Origin: Chamaea fasciata
Taxonomy: Eukaryota > Chordata > Aves > Passeriformes > Sylviidae
Direction: 5' to 3'
Assembly: GCA_029207755.1 (NCBI GenBank)
Contig: JARCOQ010000065.1
Location: 581,501-645,500, forward strand
DNA length: 64,000 nucleotides
Shown: positions 10,301 through 21,400 of the stretch, in pieces
Layout: the number at the start of each line of letters is the position of its first letter
Position numbering within the stretch: the stretch's first letter is position 1
Notes under the pieces: model-generated
Databases searched by the model: none
Seen by the model: only the letters and a program-made list of their open reading frames with translations
What the model was told of the DNA's origin: nothing
Made by a program: the position numbers and the translations under genes

Positions 10301-12255
10301 GTTATTTATTTTAAGGATAAATATATATCTCTTTCACAACTACACTGCAACACAGACATGAGTCCAACAACGAAACAGCATAACAAAAATACATCCCCCT
10401 AATATAGAATATCCACTGCTTTTTCTTCATCAGCCATACAATATTGATGGAAACAGGAGAGATTTCTCTTTCCTTCTAACATAGCAGGGTAAGCGTCTTG
10501 AGAGAAGTCAGATGTCACTATTAACTGCAAGCACACAAGAAAACAAACTCATGCCAAAACAAGGGATAATAAAATTGAAGTCTAAATGGAAGTTGAGAGA
10601 AAAAAAAGTCCTGCTCCAACAGGTTAATCTCTAGCTAATTCCTCTTGTGACAAGTAGCTTTAAATAGCCATTTCACTCAAATTCTCCTACAACAAGTTTT
10701 CCTTGGAAATGAAACAATTTCTAGAACAAGCATAACTATCTTTGACCACACATAACAGCATTTCATCTTGAACTACTCTAGCAAAAAGTCAACTTTTTAA
10801 AAAAGATTGACTAAGAAGACAATTGGAAAAGTAACTTTAGTCAGAAGTGATAGAAGCAGCTGTAAATACTGGATGGGAAATTCCTGAAGAGACAAGTTTT
10901 CCCTTAGAGAGAAATGAAATACAGCAATTTACATTTCCCAACAACAATACTGCCTTTCTTTCCAAGTTCACCCAGAAAACTCAGAGTATAAATCAATAGC
11001 ACAGATTTGGCCCTTACACGCACCCAACTCCCAGGACATTTTGTCACGCTCATCGTGCTGCATTCACTGGCTCTCCCAAATATTAATTGCCTTCACTTCT
11101 ATCTTCGATATCTACTCATGACTTGGGGGATTTTGCTTCAGGTTTTAATGCTTGGGATTTTTTTACATAGGACTATACACCTCAGTAATTGTATCCAGGA
11201 AAGACTGGGTTTGATGCCATTTTTACAGTAGAACCCAAATTTTCAGTACTTTCTACCTACTTGTCCATTAACTGTTCATAGAACAGAAGGACAATAAAAG
11301 CCATAAACCTCTTACTTTAGTAGCCTTCTGGAGGTGTAATTCAATAACTTCTTGCAAAATAAAACAGCAGCTTACAAAAATTAAAATAAAAAATGTCTTC
11401 ACCACAGTAATCATTACAGCAGGGCAGATGCAACAACTATGCATTTGTTTAGTCCATCTAGACGTGGAAAAGGATTAAAACATGTAGACAGTAGCACAAG
11501 TCACCATCACTTATTATTTAAGCCATAAACCTAAGCATACTTCTGTGGGAAAATTAATTACAAACCTGGGGGAAATCAGATCAGTCACTAATCAGGCAAA
11601 GTGAGCAGGAAAATACAGCTATGTTGTCCACTCCTGATTGAGTCGCAGGATCAAACAGCACTAAGTGCAAGTGGACTGAGGGGGAATTATTATTACGCCT
11701 TTTCATCACTGGAATCATGCTGCCCCAGACAACCCCGACTTCTGTGTCTGGGCTATTTACAGACTGTGAAATGTAACAAGGAGACTGCAGCACAGCAGCA
11801 CCTCAGAGGAGGGAGAAAGACAGTTTAAGGAGGGAACAAGGCAACGAGAAAATTCTGTCCTACAGCTGAAGGAGAAGGAAACAGCCAAGCTAACAGGACA
11901 CCTGCAAAACAAACAAGGGTCCACACCAGGCTGTGTGCACACACCCGCATGCACAGCCACACCAGCACTGCCTACTGGAAACACCTCCCCCTGTGATAAA
12001 ATATCAATGCCAAAGGCCAAAGGCTTTGAGAAAAAAATATAAATTCGGTGATAAGGCAACTTTTCTAAATCCATTTCACAAATACTTGTTATTTCAAGCC
12101 TCAAATCACTTGTGGTAGGATAATACAGCAGACTCGGAGATATAGATTTATGCAATTTGCAGTTACTTAAGAAAAGGGCTTATTTATACCTGTGTATTTT
12201 CACCAAACCCAAGAATTGCAGGTGTCATTAGGCTACACTAAAAACTGCTCCCCCT
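7381..12255. other. No recognised gene except a possible RNase H remnant
   Basis: AT-rich unique-looking sequence. The 146-codon plus-strand open frame at 8445-8885 gives a peptide I do not recognise, and its composition looks like chance. The only segment with protein-like signal is 8990-9296 on the minus strand, listed separately. No LTR ends or tandem repeats were seen. Confidence 0.4.
8990..9296 (-). pseudogene. Possible retroviral RNase H remnant
   Basis: Read on the minus strand, about 100 codons are open with spacing like retroviral RNase H: VDFLQGHVYVGG, then AAVW, then an FVEVQAVQAVAV helix resembling the E-containing helix, then ECCRLNV and a serine-rich strand. The aspartates expected at the first and third catalytic positions are not clearly present. 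An alternative reading is a host exon, because a GTGAGT donor-like word follows codon AAT at 9053-9047 and a GTGCAG acceptor-like word precedes 9296. No flanking pol sequence or LTR was recognised. The call is tentative. Confidence 0.35.
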
Positions 12256-12916
12256 TGTAAGAGACGGTCCGAAGATCCCTCATCTGCCCCACGACCATCG
12301 TCAAGGACAGAGACTGAAACCCCTAAAAGGGACTTTAAAATCTCAGTACAGGAGTTCTGGCCTGGCTGAGGTGGGATGTTGGCCAAGTGCTGCCTGCAGG
12401 TGTGTTCGATGGAAAAACCCAGCACCCATATCGAAACATCAGAATCTGAGCAGAAACAATGCGCAAGTCACGGTGAAGTGACTGTGCCTGCTGACACTGT
12501 ACTGGTTGACACTGTACCTGCTGATGACCGACTTGTTCTGGGTTCTCTAAATGAACACACTGCAATGATTTCCCCCACCTGTTTGGCCAACTGCCTGTCG
12601 CTTCGGAGAGGACTATAAAAACCCTGGAGACCCCCGCTCACTTTTGTGATCACGCCACTGGAGAAACTCGCGTCTATAGGCATCTTCAAAAGCCTCGAGG
12701 ACTCGACCCTCCATGCTGGTAGCTATAATCCCCTTCCCCTCTTTTTCTGTCCTTCTGACTATTCTCTTTTCTCTCCCCACTATCGCATCTGTTGGCACTA
12801 AATAAAGGTGCATTTGTGATTGAGTAAACTGAGTTTGTCCCCCGCTGTGTCTTTTGCGCTCTGAGATCCCTAAAATGAACCATCACGAACCCCGCTTGTA
12901 TGAGCGGATCGTGACA
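12256..12916 (+). mobile_element. 5' LTR of the 12.3-18.4 kb provirus
   Basis: Starts TGTAAGAGACGG and ends GATCGTGACA. A TATA box (TATAAAA, 12614-12620) sits in GAGGACTATAAAAACCC, and AATAAA lies at 12801-12806, giving an ordinary U3-R-U5 order. It is nearly identical to 17765-18426. Confidence 0.93.
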
Positions 12917-12922
12917 TTAAAT

Positions 12923-12940
12923 TGGCGTCACGGACAGGAT
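12923..12940 (+). promoter_or_regulatory. Primer-binding site, best fit serine tRNA
   Basis: Six bases after the 5' LTR the sequence reads TGGCGTCACGGACAGGAT. Its complement would be a tRNA 3' end of the form ATCCTGTCCGTGACGCCA, which from general knowledge fits a serine tRNA acceptor and T stem better than lysine, proline or leucine tRNAs. The LTR-to-primer gap is longer than the usual 1-3 bases. The tRNA assignment is from memory and should be checked. Confidence 0.6.
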
Positions 12941-13346
12941 CTTGATGGACAGAGGGATTGCGGGTTTTATATAGTTTGTAACAGGGGAAGGACCCTCGTC
13001 TCAGCCGCACCTAGCACGCCACTTCGGTGAGCGCTGTTAGAAAGCAAGGGGGGCGAGGGAAAATTCCCGCAAACTGTATATACCCAGGCGTATAGCACTC
13101 CCTGTCATCAGGATTTTCACAAAAGGATCTCATTGTGCAAAAGATGAGACTGTAGTTAGGTTTTTTGTGTGTTTTGGGCTGCTTGGTGTAGTTGAGGAGA
13201 CAACCATTTGTAACCAAAGTGAACCTCCCAGGCAGTTTTGGTCTCCTCGCCCATTCCAGGGAAGCGAAGGGAAACACAGTTTTAGCTGTGCCTTTGGTGT
13301 AACTTTAAGCATACCTCCCTGAGAGTGGTTTTGGTCCCTTCACAAA

Positions 13347-14915
13347 ATGAGTGAAAAACGTAAGAATGCATTTTATGCTTTGCTAGCAAAACATAGTGCT
13401 AGACCTTCTCCAGACGGAGAAAGGTGGGCACAGAATAATTGGTTTAACTTTGAAAACATTGTAGATAGAATATATTCTTTGCAACATGATGCTAGATACA
13501 AACTGGGCAGAAATAAAACCATTCTTTGCTCAGTTTTGGAGGCCTGCCTTTTGGCAGCCATAGAAACCCGTTCTGAACGGGTAAGTGAAGAAAAAGCAGT
13601 AATAGAATCCCTGCAAAATTTGGTAGAAGCTTTGCAAAAACAATTAGAACAGGAAAGAAATCAGAATTATTTGCTGCAGATTTCCCTTGCAGAAGAGCGA
13701 AGCAAAAACTTAAAATCTGCAGATTCATCCACAGAAATAGAAGGAAAGGAGACATACAACATTAAACAAATATACCCTCAGAAAGAATTAGTACACGTGC
13801 AAAATTGTGGGGAACACTGTTGCTCCAACTTGAGACCTCTCATTAAAACAGAATATAATTATATAAATGAAGAGGATCATGATCCCCACATAACCACCAA
13901 ATACCATACACAGCCACTGAATTAGCTAAATTAAAGAAAGAATACTCCCGCCTCCCTAGTGAATCAGAGACGGAGTATGTTTTTAGAGTTTCCCTCACAG
14001 GGGGCGACCAAATTAAATTAAGTGAACAAGAAGCAAGTGGCTATTGGGGACATGGAGTTTTCTTAACAACAGGAAACACACATGCTCCATGGTCCCTGAC
14101 ACAGCGTGCAGCTTACTGGGCAGGGGAGTTAAACCCCCTTGAGAGGGGTGACCCTCTGGCAATAGTCGGCACCTCAGACCAACTCCTAGAAAACATGCAC
14201 AAAGCTGCATGCTTGCAAATGATACATGAAAGGAAATTAATCTCTGGCTATGAGTCACCAATGCAACAGCCTGTCAAACCTGAGATTATGACCTCTTTAA
14301 TTCGAGGTTTGCCAGAGTCTCTTAAACCAACAGCAATTCTTCAAAAAACAATAGCATCTATCTCTCCGGTAGAGAGACTTGAAAGATTTCTTGGATATAC
14401 AAGAGATCGAACTGGTTCCACTGACTCAACTGACTCCTCACCTTTTACTACTCCTAGCACACAATATAACAGCAGTCATAAAGTTTGGACATGGAGTGGG
14501 GTAGCAGAAGAGTTAATAAGTTACAGTAGAAAATATGGACCAGTGAAGTACTCAGAGGACAAACCAGAAAAACCCAGAGGAGTCAGGCACATTGCTTCTC
14601 CTAATGAAAAATCAGAAAAGGGAGAACAAATTTCCAACCAGCAGCAGCTGTGGTCACTAGGACTGAAAAGGGGAGTGCCGCAAAAAATTATGGATAAATT
14701 GCCTTATGATAAATTGGCTAAAATAATTTCTAATTGGCCCTGTCCCAAACCCATTGTGTTGGAATCATCCAACCAACAACCCAGCGCACCTCCTCTTCCA
14801 CAAACCTTGGGCAACAAGCCACAGCACTCCCTAGCACAAGTTTTAAACAATGAGACACAGCAAGTGGGGGGTGTTCAACAGAAAATAACTTCCCACTTAG
14901 AAAGCCTTGTTTTGC
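13347..14915 (+). pseudogene. gag: gag remnant with one frameshift
   Basis: ATG at 13347 opens 192 codons. The first ~70 residues are basic and aromatic, followed by a clear coiled coil (about residues 80-125) rich in leucine, glutamate and glutamine. Near 13,905 the homologous reading passes to another frame, where a stretch with YVFRVSLTGGDQIKL and RAAYWAGELNPLERGDP continues without a stop into the long frame listed from 14195. No CCHC zinc knuckle is visible, as in spuma- or ERV-L-type Gag, or it has been deleted. The frame runs on directly into pol-derived sequence at about 14,915-14,950. Confidence 0.7.
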
Positions 14916-14939
14916 AAATCCCCTCAAAAAAAATACAAA

Positions 14940-16029
14940 AACCTTCTCAAGAAGGAAAATTTTTGGGTATCTGGTGGAAAGGAGGTATGACATGCATCCC
15001 ACCTGACACCCTAACCACCTTAGATCAAATTAAAGTGCCTGAGTCCAGGAAAGATCTACAGCATGCCTTGGGATTATTAGTGTTTTGGGGAAAACACATT
15101 GCAGATTTTTCAATTTTTGCCAAACCTCTTTATGATTTGTTGAGAAAGGGAGTAAAATGGGACTGGAGCCCTTCTCAGGAAAAAGCATTACAACTGTTGA
15201 TTTTTGAAGCAACTGCTCATCAGGCCCTAGGCCCGATCCACTCAACAGCTCCTTTTCAGGTAGAATGGGGACTTGCTTCCTCAGGGTTGTCAGTACACAT
15301 ATGGCAGTGGGGTCCTGAGGGTCCGACATGGCCTGTTGGTTTTTATTCCCGTGGTTTCAGAGATGCTGAAAAGAGGTATATTATCTGGGAAAAAGGCTTG
15401 TTTGTGGTTAGCCTAGTTCTCATAGAAGTAGAGAAGATTATACAACAACAACCAGTTGTTTGGAGAGGGCCTTTCCAAGTTTTTAAGTCAGTCACTACTG
15501 GGACTCCCCCATCTGACAGGGTGGCCCAAACAGCCTCAGTAAGAAAGTGGTGTGCTCAGATTGAATATTATTGTAACATCTTCTCAATAACCGAAAGAGC
15601 TGTGAAAAAAAACTGGCAGTACAAGAAGCAGAAAACTTGGATAGCATCCAAGACAAACCTGCCTCAGTCATTACCCCTCCCTTTTCTCCCAAACAGTCAG
15701 CAATTCCTTGGTTTACTGATGCTTTTCCTTTTGGCCCAACAGCTCCAAGCATAGTTCCCTCACTACGGGGACCAAGTGATTCCAAGAATCCAGCACGTTA
15801 CCCTGGACAACCTGTTTTGGTGGACTTCCCCACAGTGGGAGAGGTACCACTAGTGCTAAAACCCCCTCTGAATAAATACACATGGGTAACCTTTGATGCT
15901 CCAGGGAAAGAGTATCGAATAAATGCACACTGGAGAATTTCCATCATTCTAACTTTCTGCCTTCTGGTGGCAGATTCTGTTGTGCTTACTTTTCACAGGA
16001 GAACTCCGAGGGACATGAAGGCCATATAA
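14940..16029 (+). pseudogene. pol: pol remnant (RT connection/RNase H side and integrase tail) fused in frame to gag
   Basis: In the same frame as the end of gag, the protein passes into FLGIWWKGG...IPPDTL, KDLQHALGLLVFWGKHI and KPLYDLLRKGVKWDW. This is the region downstream of the RT palm, a thumb/connection-like segment. Protease and the YxDD-bearing palm are absent, so a deletion created a gag-pol fusion frame of 519 codons (14195-15754). Around 15,600-15,640 the homologous reading moves by one base to the frame open until 16029, which carries a segment like an integrase C-terminal tail (VPLVLKPPLNKYTWVTFD). The integrase core is missing. A second deletion is therefore likely near 15.6-15.8 kb. 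Confidence 0.65.
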
Positions 16030-16045
16030 ACCATGATAAATATTT

Positions 16046-17409
16046 TAAATTGGGAATTTTTAGAAGTATTAATAAAAAAAATTGGCTGCCAAAACTAGGG
16101 ATTTGACCAAATTACAACAACCATTGCAGTTATCCTTATTGGCTTTGGGGACACATCAGTGGTTGCTATCAAACATATTACCAAATTGGGAAAAGGTAAA
16201 TGTGAATGATCACAAAATGATAATTGATGCTCTTGGTGCTACACAAAACAATGTTTCTTTGGCTCTTAGCTGCATCCAGACACAGCTTTGGATGCAGACA
16301 GTTGTTGCCTCAATCATAAGGAAAGGAGAAAAAGGCATTTTTCCTACTGAAATTTGGAAAATAATTTGAGACAATGCAAATGATTTTGAAAAACAATTCC
16401 AATCCTGGTGGAAATTAGTAAACTTTACCTATAACCCCAATACCAACACAGTTACAACTTTTGTGTTAACCATATGTAATGCCTCTGTACACTCGATATT
16501 TCCTATCATTGCATTAGGACTGAATCATGATGGAGCTATTCTCTATGCTTTTGAGCACAGAGAATGGGCCCGTCAAAATGGCAAGAGATGGCAAACTGTT
16601 AGTTTAGAATCATGTATTGTTCAGGAACAGTAAGGTTTCATCTGTGAGAGTAATGCAATCATAGCTCAAGACATTTGTCTGGACACTGAACAAAATATCT
16701 GCCACTTTGAAATTCACCCTAACCAGACTTCTAAAACAGTGCTAATATATATAGGCAATGGCTGTGCATGCTTTAAAACTGCTTGTGATGTAGTGTTTGT
16801 AGAAAAAATAGTAGTGAATCTTAAGAATCACTCAAATTATTGTGTTTGTAACTTTACTACAATTACAGGATGTGATTTTTTGTACATAGCCCCAGTTACC
16901 TCTTATCACCTTTTACAATCTGATTATACAGTGATGCACAAATTATTGCCTCCCCCTAATGGGATGAATCTTACTTTGGTGAAGCAATTGTTGCTTCATC
17001 AGGACTTACCTGAGATTTTGAAAAAGATCAAGAAAAACAGGCAGAAAGCCCTGGTAACTATTCATCACAATGTGAGAGAAATACATCATGTCATGGAAAG
17101 GGTAAGAAAAGATGCTAAACACAGGTGGTGGGATACCCTTTTTGGGTGGTCACCTACGGCTACAGGTATCCTGAACAAAGTGTGTCATCCCACTGTTGGT
17201 TTTTTTTGATTTTGGTTTTGATTTGTTTTGTTTTATCAGTCATTTTATACATCCTAAATTGGAAAATGATGAAAAAGTTGACACACTTGGCATTTCTAAT
17301 GGAAGCACACAGTTTAATCAATACCCCTTTTGCAAAAGACACTCCCAAAGTTATTGACACGAGATGTACTACCCTAACAGTAAAAATTAGGCCTCCAACA
17401 GCAGATTAA
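16046..17409 (+). pseudogene. env: env remnant with two stops and a frameshift
   Basis: One frame reads through 16082-17209 with in-frame stops at 16367-16369 (TGA) and 16631-16633 (TAA). The surface-like part has several cysteines in CVCNFTTITGCDF-type spacing. The transmembrane-like part has a heptad-rich helix (VHHN-type, about 17040-17110) and RWWDTLFGWSP before the membrane anchor. A one-base shift in the T run at about 17200-17207 moves the hydrophobic anchor (17205-17260) and tail into another frame, ending at 17409. The gene is inactive as written. Confidence 0.7.
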
Positions 17410-17598
17410 TTTGAAAATGTTAATGGCTTGTTTTGATTATTGTTATTTGTTTTAATTATGTTATATTGTAGTCAAAATTAAGCTTTTGTTTGAAAATTGT
17501 TATAACTTTAAGAAATTTGACGATTTGTTCTGATTATTTTGAAGAAATTGTTTTAAATCAATATTGATTGATATTGTTTTGTTTTTATTTCCTTTTCC

Positions 17599-17602
<4 letters not shown>

Positions 17603-17634
<32 letters not shown>

Positions 17635-17642
17635 ACACACAC
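17603..17642 (+). repeat. (TC)n followed by (CA)n microsatellite
   Basis: A (TC)n run at 17603-17631 passes to a short (CA)n at 17634-17642, between the env remnant and the 3' LTR. The 350 bp around it are AT-rich and carry no gene. No strong polypurine tract precedes the 3' LTR (GAGTCACGGGGTGG only). Confidence 0.85.
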
Positions 17643-17764
17643 TCTCTACTGTCCCTGTTTTTTCCGGGATATGCTACTGACATGGACGAGTCCTGAAGAC
17701 TTCGCAAGACTACGGAACCCTGCAGAAGGAGCTCTCTTGACGACAATCATGAGTCACGGGGTGG

Positions 17765-18426
17765 TGTAAGAGACGGTCTGAAGATCCCTCATCTGCCTCA
17801 CGACCATCGTCAAGGACAGAGACTGAAACCCCTAAAAGGGACTTTAAAATCTCAATACAGGAGTTCTGGCCTGGCTGAGGTGGGATGTTGGCCAAGTGCT
17901 GCCTGCAGGTGTGTTCGATGGAAAAACCCAGCACCCATATGGGAACATCAGAACCTGAGCAGAAACGATGCGCAAGTCACGGTGAAGTGACTGTGCCTGC
18001 TGACACTGTACTGGTTGACGCTGTACCTGCTGACGACTGACTTGTTCTGGGTTCTCTAAATGAACACACTGCAATGATTTCCCCCACCTGTTTGGCCAAC
18101 TGCCTGTCGCTTCGGAGAGGACTATAAAAACCCTGGAGACCCCCGCTCACTTGTGTGATCATCCCACTGGAGAAACTCGCGTCTATAAACATCTTCAAAA
18201 GCCTCGAGGACTCGACCCTCCATGTTGGTAGCTATAATCCCCTTCCCCTCTTTTTCTGTCCTTCTTACTATTCTCCTTTTCTCTCCCCACTATCGCATTT
18301 GTTGGCACTAAATAAAGGTGCATTTGTGATTGAGTAAACTGAGTTTGTCCCCCGCTGTGTCTTTTGTGCTCTGAGATCCCTAAAACGAACCATCACGAAC
18401 CCCGCTTGTGTGAGCGGATCGTGACA
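17765..18426 (+). mobile_element. 3' LTR of the 12.3-18.4 kb provirus
   Basis: Starts TGTAAGAGACGG and ends GATCGTGACA. TATAAAA lies at 18123-18129 and AATAAA at 18311-18316. It pairs with 12256-12916 and is followed by the CCCCT target duplication. Confidence 0.93.
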
Positions 18427-21400
18427 CCCCTTCAGAGAAATCACAGCCATGTCCTACAACTCATGCAGTCTGTTCTACCTCTAGGTCCACTAATGATCGA
18501 TTTCCAAACTGTGTCGCAACTTCAGGATGACACAGCATCCAAGTACTACCAATAAATAAATAACAAAAGCTCTTTTTTTGAAGATGAGACACTAATTTAC
18601 CAGCACATAATTGTAACTGAGCTGTTTCATACTCCAGCTGAAACACTCCTTGTTTGGTGTTGCTAGAAGACATTCACTGCATATAAAGGTTTATGCATCA
18701 CATTGAACTAATTTAACTGTAGGTGAGCAATTCTCTCAAGTTCCTGACTGAACTGCCCTATTGATCAGTTATTTCTCCTTAAAAAATATACACCTGAATT
18801 TTACTCTCCCTCCCAACTCCCATAAAGAGGAGTGGACTAAAACTGGTTATAAAATGTTAGTAAGTGTGCCAGCCAGCAATTCTCCGAGTGGCCTAATCAT
18901 TAAAGCTGCCGTTCATTTCCACTAACCACGTGGATGCTTTCAAATGTCTCAGTCCCAACCAGAAACTGTAATATTTTTACAGACCATAGGAAAGCAAGAT
19001 GGAAAATTACCTGCTGTACACTATGTTTATGCACGTGAACATGGATGCCATTGGGCATAACAATGGCAATTCTGGAGTTGGATGTCCTTTCTGCTTGTTC
19101 AGTGTACTCTATACAGCTGCCTTACAAACATGTCAATGTAGGGTAGCAGTTAGGTTTAAAATCAGTTGCAACATGGCTTAAGGAACGAGTTATTTTTGTA
19201 ATCCAAACTCACTAGGATCCACATCTGCAAGAATTTCACAGAAAACCAGACAAGTGTATCTGCACATCAGCAGCTCCACAGCACAAACTGTGAGGAACAA
19301 AGGCCAGTGGCTGCTCAGGCACCCTTCCCATGAGGCAGCTGATGCACAGGAGCTGCTCTGTGTAGAGTGTGATGATTTACCCAGCCAGTGTTTAAAATGC
19401 CCATATTACCTGATATCTGCGCCCATTTTAAGAAGGGGAAGTACTGGGAACAAAGTCCCTCATGGATTCCATGCAGAATTACAAATTCCTCTGTTTGGGT
19501 CCAGAAAACTGTTTTTGCTAAGGTGACTAACTTAAATTTTTCCACATTTAATTTCACTGTTCCTCCTACATCCAGTATACTGTCAGAATGAGAGAAAACT
19601 GCATTCTACCCTAAGTGCCATTGCTACGTCAAACAATTCTTTCAAATGCTGTTTTTGTTGAGCATCCTAGTAATTGTCCTATCTCAAAGACCGGCTTAAT
19701 CCTTTCTGAAAACAGCTTCTCCTTTATGCTTATAGAATTACTAAATTTTTTAAGTAATTAACATTTTTCCTCTGACTAATTCTGTTGGTGGACATCAGCA
19801 ATTTGAGGCTGTCCCCACAATTCACTTGCTTTGTTCTCTGCATTATCCCAGACTGACGTTTAGGTTTAGTTTGCAGGAGGCTTAAATCCATCACTCACCA
19901 CGAAACCCAAATCAGTGATTTCAATAATGCCTGAAACACCAAGGAATTTGGGAAAGGACAGGAAGGCACTCCCACACTTTAAGGGACCGGAGAGAAAGCT
20001 TTAAGCAGTTTCTCAAGCGTTCCCCCCTTTCTGACCAGTGACATTTGGTCTTGCTTGCTCTATGCTGGGTGTTTCTCCTTGGCATTTCTGTAGGAATGGG
20101 CACTGCTCCAGTGAGAATAACTGCACAGTAGAGTGTCATTAATATACTGATCTGTAAACATCTAAAGCAGGTATTGAACCACTGTCTGACTGGAGAAAAA
20201 CAGCCTGTGGATCAGAAATAGCAATTCATTACCAAGACTTTTTTTTGCTGAATTGTGCATACAAAGAAACCCCTGAAAGATTCAATCAAATTCATTTTAC
20301 TGTAAGCCTTTCAAAGATGAACAAAAAGCCTCTTGGCCCATTTGAAAACACAGGGATAACTGTGCTTTCTTTTAGAGTATCACAAATTTACAAAAGTTGC
20401 CAGAGGAAGTAAGAAAACAGTAACAAAACCCACCACAGATAAAACTTCACAAATCCCAATTCCAAGACACTGACAGAAATGGTTTATATCTAGCTCTGCT
20501 ACTGAAGGCTCATTTGCAAAAACTGTGACCACAAAATGCATCACAAATTGGTTTTCTACCTCATGACTGCTGATTACTAGGTAATAGAATATTAATGGTG
20601 CTTTTTCAACATCTAATTTTTCTCAAGGTGCACAAATCTCTGTAAAATTGCTTTATCTTACTTTCCAAACATTTGGAAGGCTGGTCTTCAGATGTTTGGA
20701 CAGCAATCTTTCCACTACAGGGCAGCACACTTCCTTTTCATATAAGTAACACACTCATCAGATTATTTCCACCTCCTGATACAAAATCAGATGCACTCTC
20801 CAAAGAGGGAGGTGATTCTCCAGCTTCTACGCCTGAAGTATATTTACAAATTATTTACGAGTGTGACCAGATTGTGCCATGTCCCTTCCTAAGAGCTTCT
20901 AAAACACACAGTGAATCCAAAGGAAGCAAAACAAGATTTCTAAAGCAGCTGAGTCAATTTTCATAGAAGCTCTTTCTTTATCCAGAAATACAAATACTTT
21001 TTAGAAACCAGCAAGGGTATTGATGTTACCAACACAGAGCACATGGTTTGGTGTGACTTTTATGAATTTACAGCCTAAACTACTACTACCACTTGGGCAT
21101 CTGGCTGAAATACTTCTCTCCACTAAACATGACTGTCTGCAAAGAGATAAAAGTTAAACAGACTGTTTCCTTGAGGTTCTCAAGAAACCTTACTTCAAAA
21201 GGATAAGCAACTGAAGTTATTTTGTCAGCAGCAGCTCCCTCAGAAGTACCCATTTTCCTGAGCAGGGGATATTTGTCAAGAAAGCAAACTGCACAGCCAG
21301 AGCAGGGAGCAGTTCAGTCACACCATCAATAGTGTAAGGATGAGAGACCCAGTGCTTGGGTACCAAAGCCCATCAGCCCAGTGAGAATCTGCATGAAGCA

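Larger units (their letters stand above)
12256..18426 (+). mobile_element. Complete endogenous retrovirus, internally deleted, class III/spuma-like
   Basis: Two ~661-bp LTRs (12256-12916 and 17765-18426) bound a ~4.8-kb interior. The element is flanked by CCCCT on both sides (12251-12255 and 18427-18431), a 5-bp target duplication. The interior reads primer site, gag, partial pol, env, 3' LTR. Protease, the catalytic core of reverse transcriptase (no YxDD) and most of integrase are missing, and all three genes carry frameshifts or stops. By hand alignment the LTRs differ at about 21 substitutions and one indel, roughly 3%, so the insertion is of moderate age. It cannot encode its own replication. 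Confidence 0.92.
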
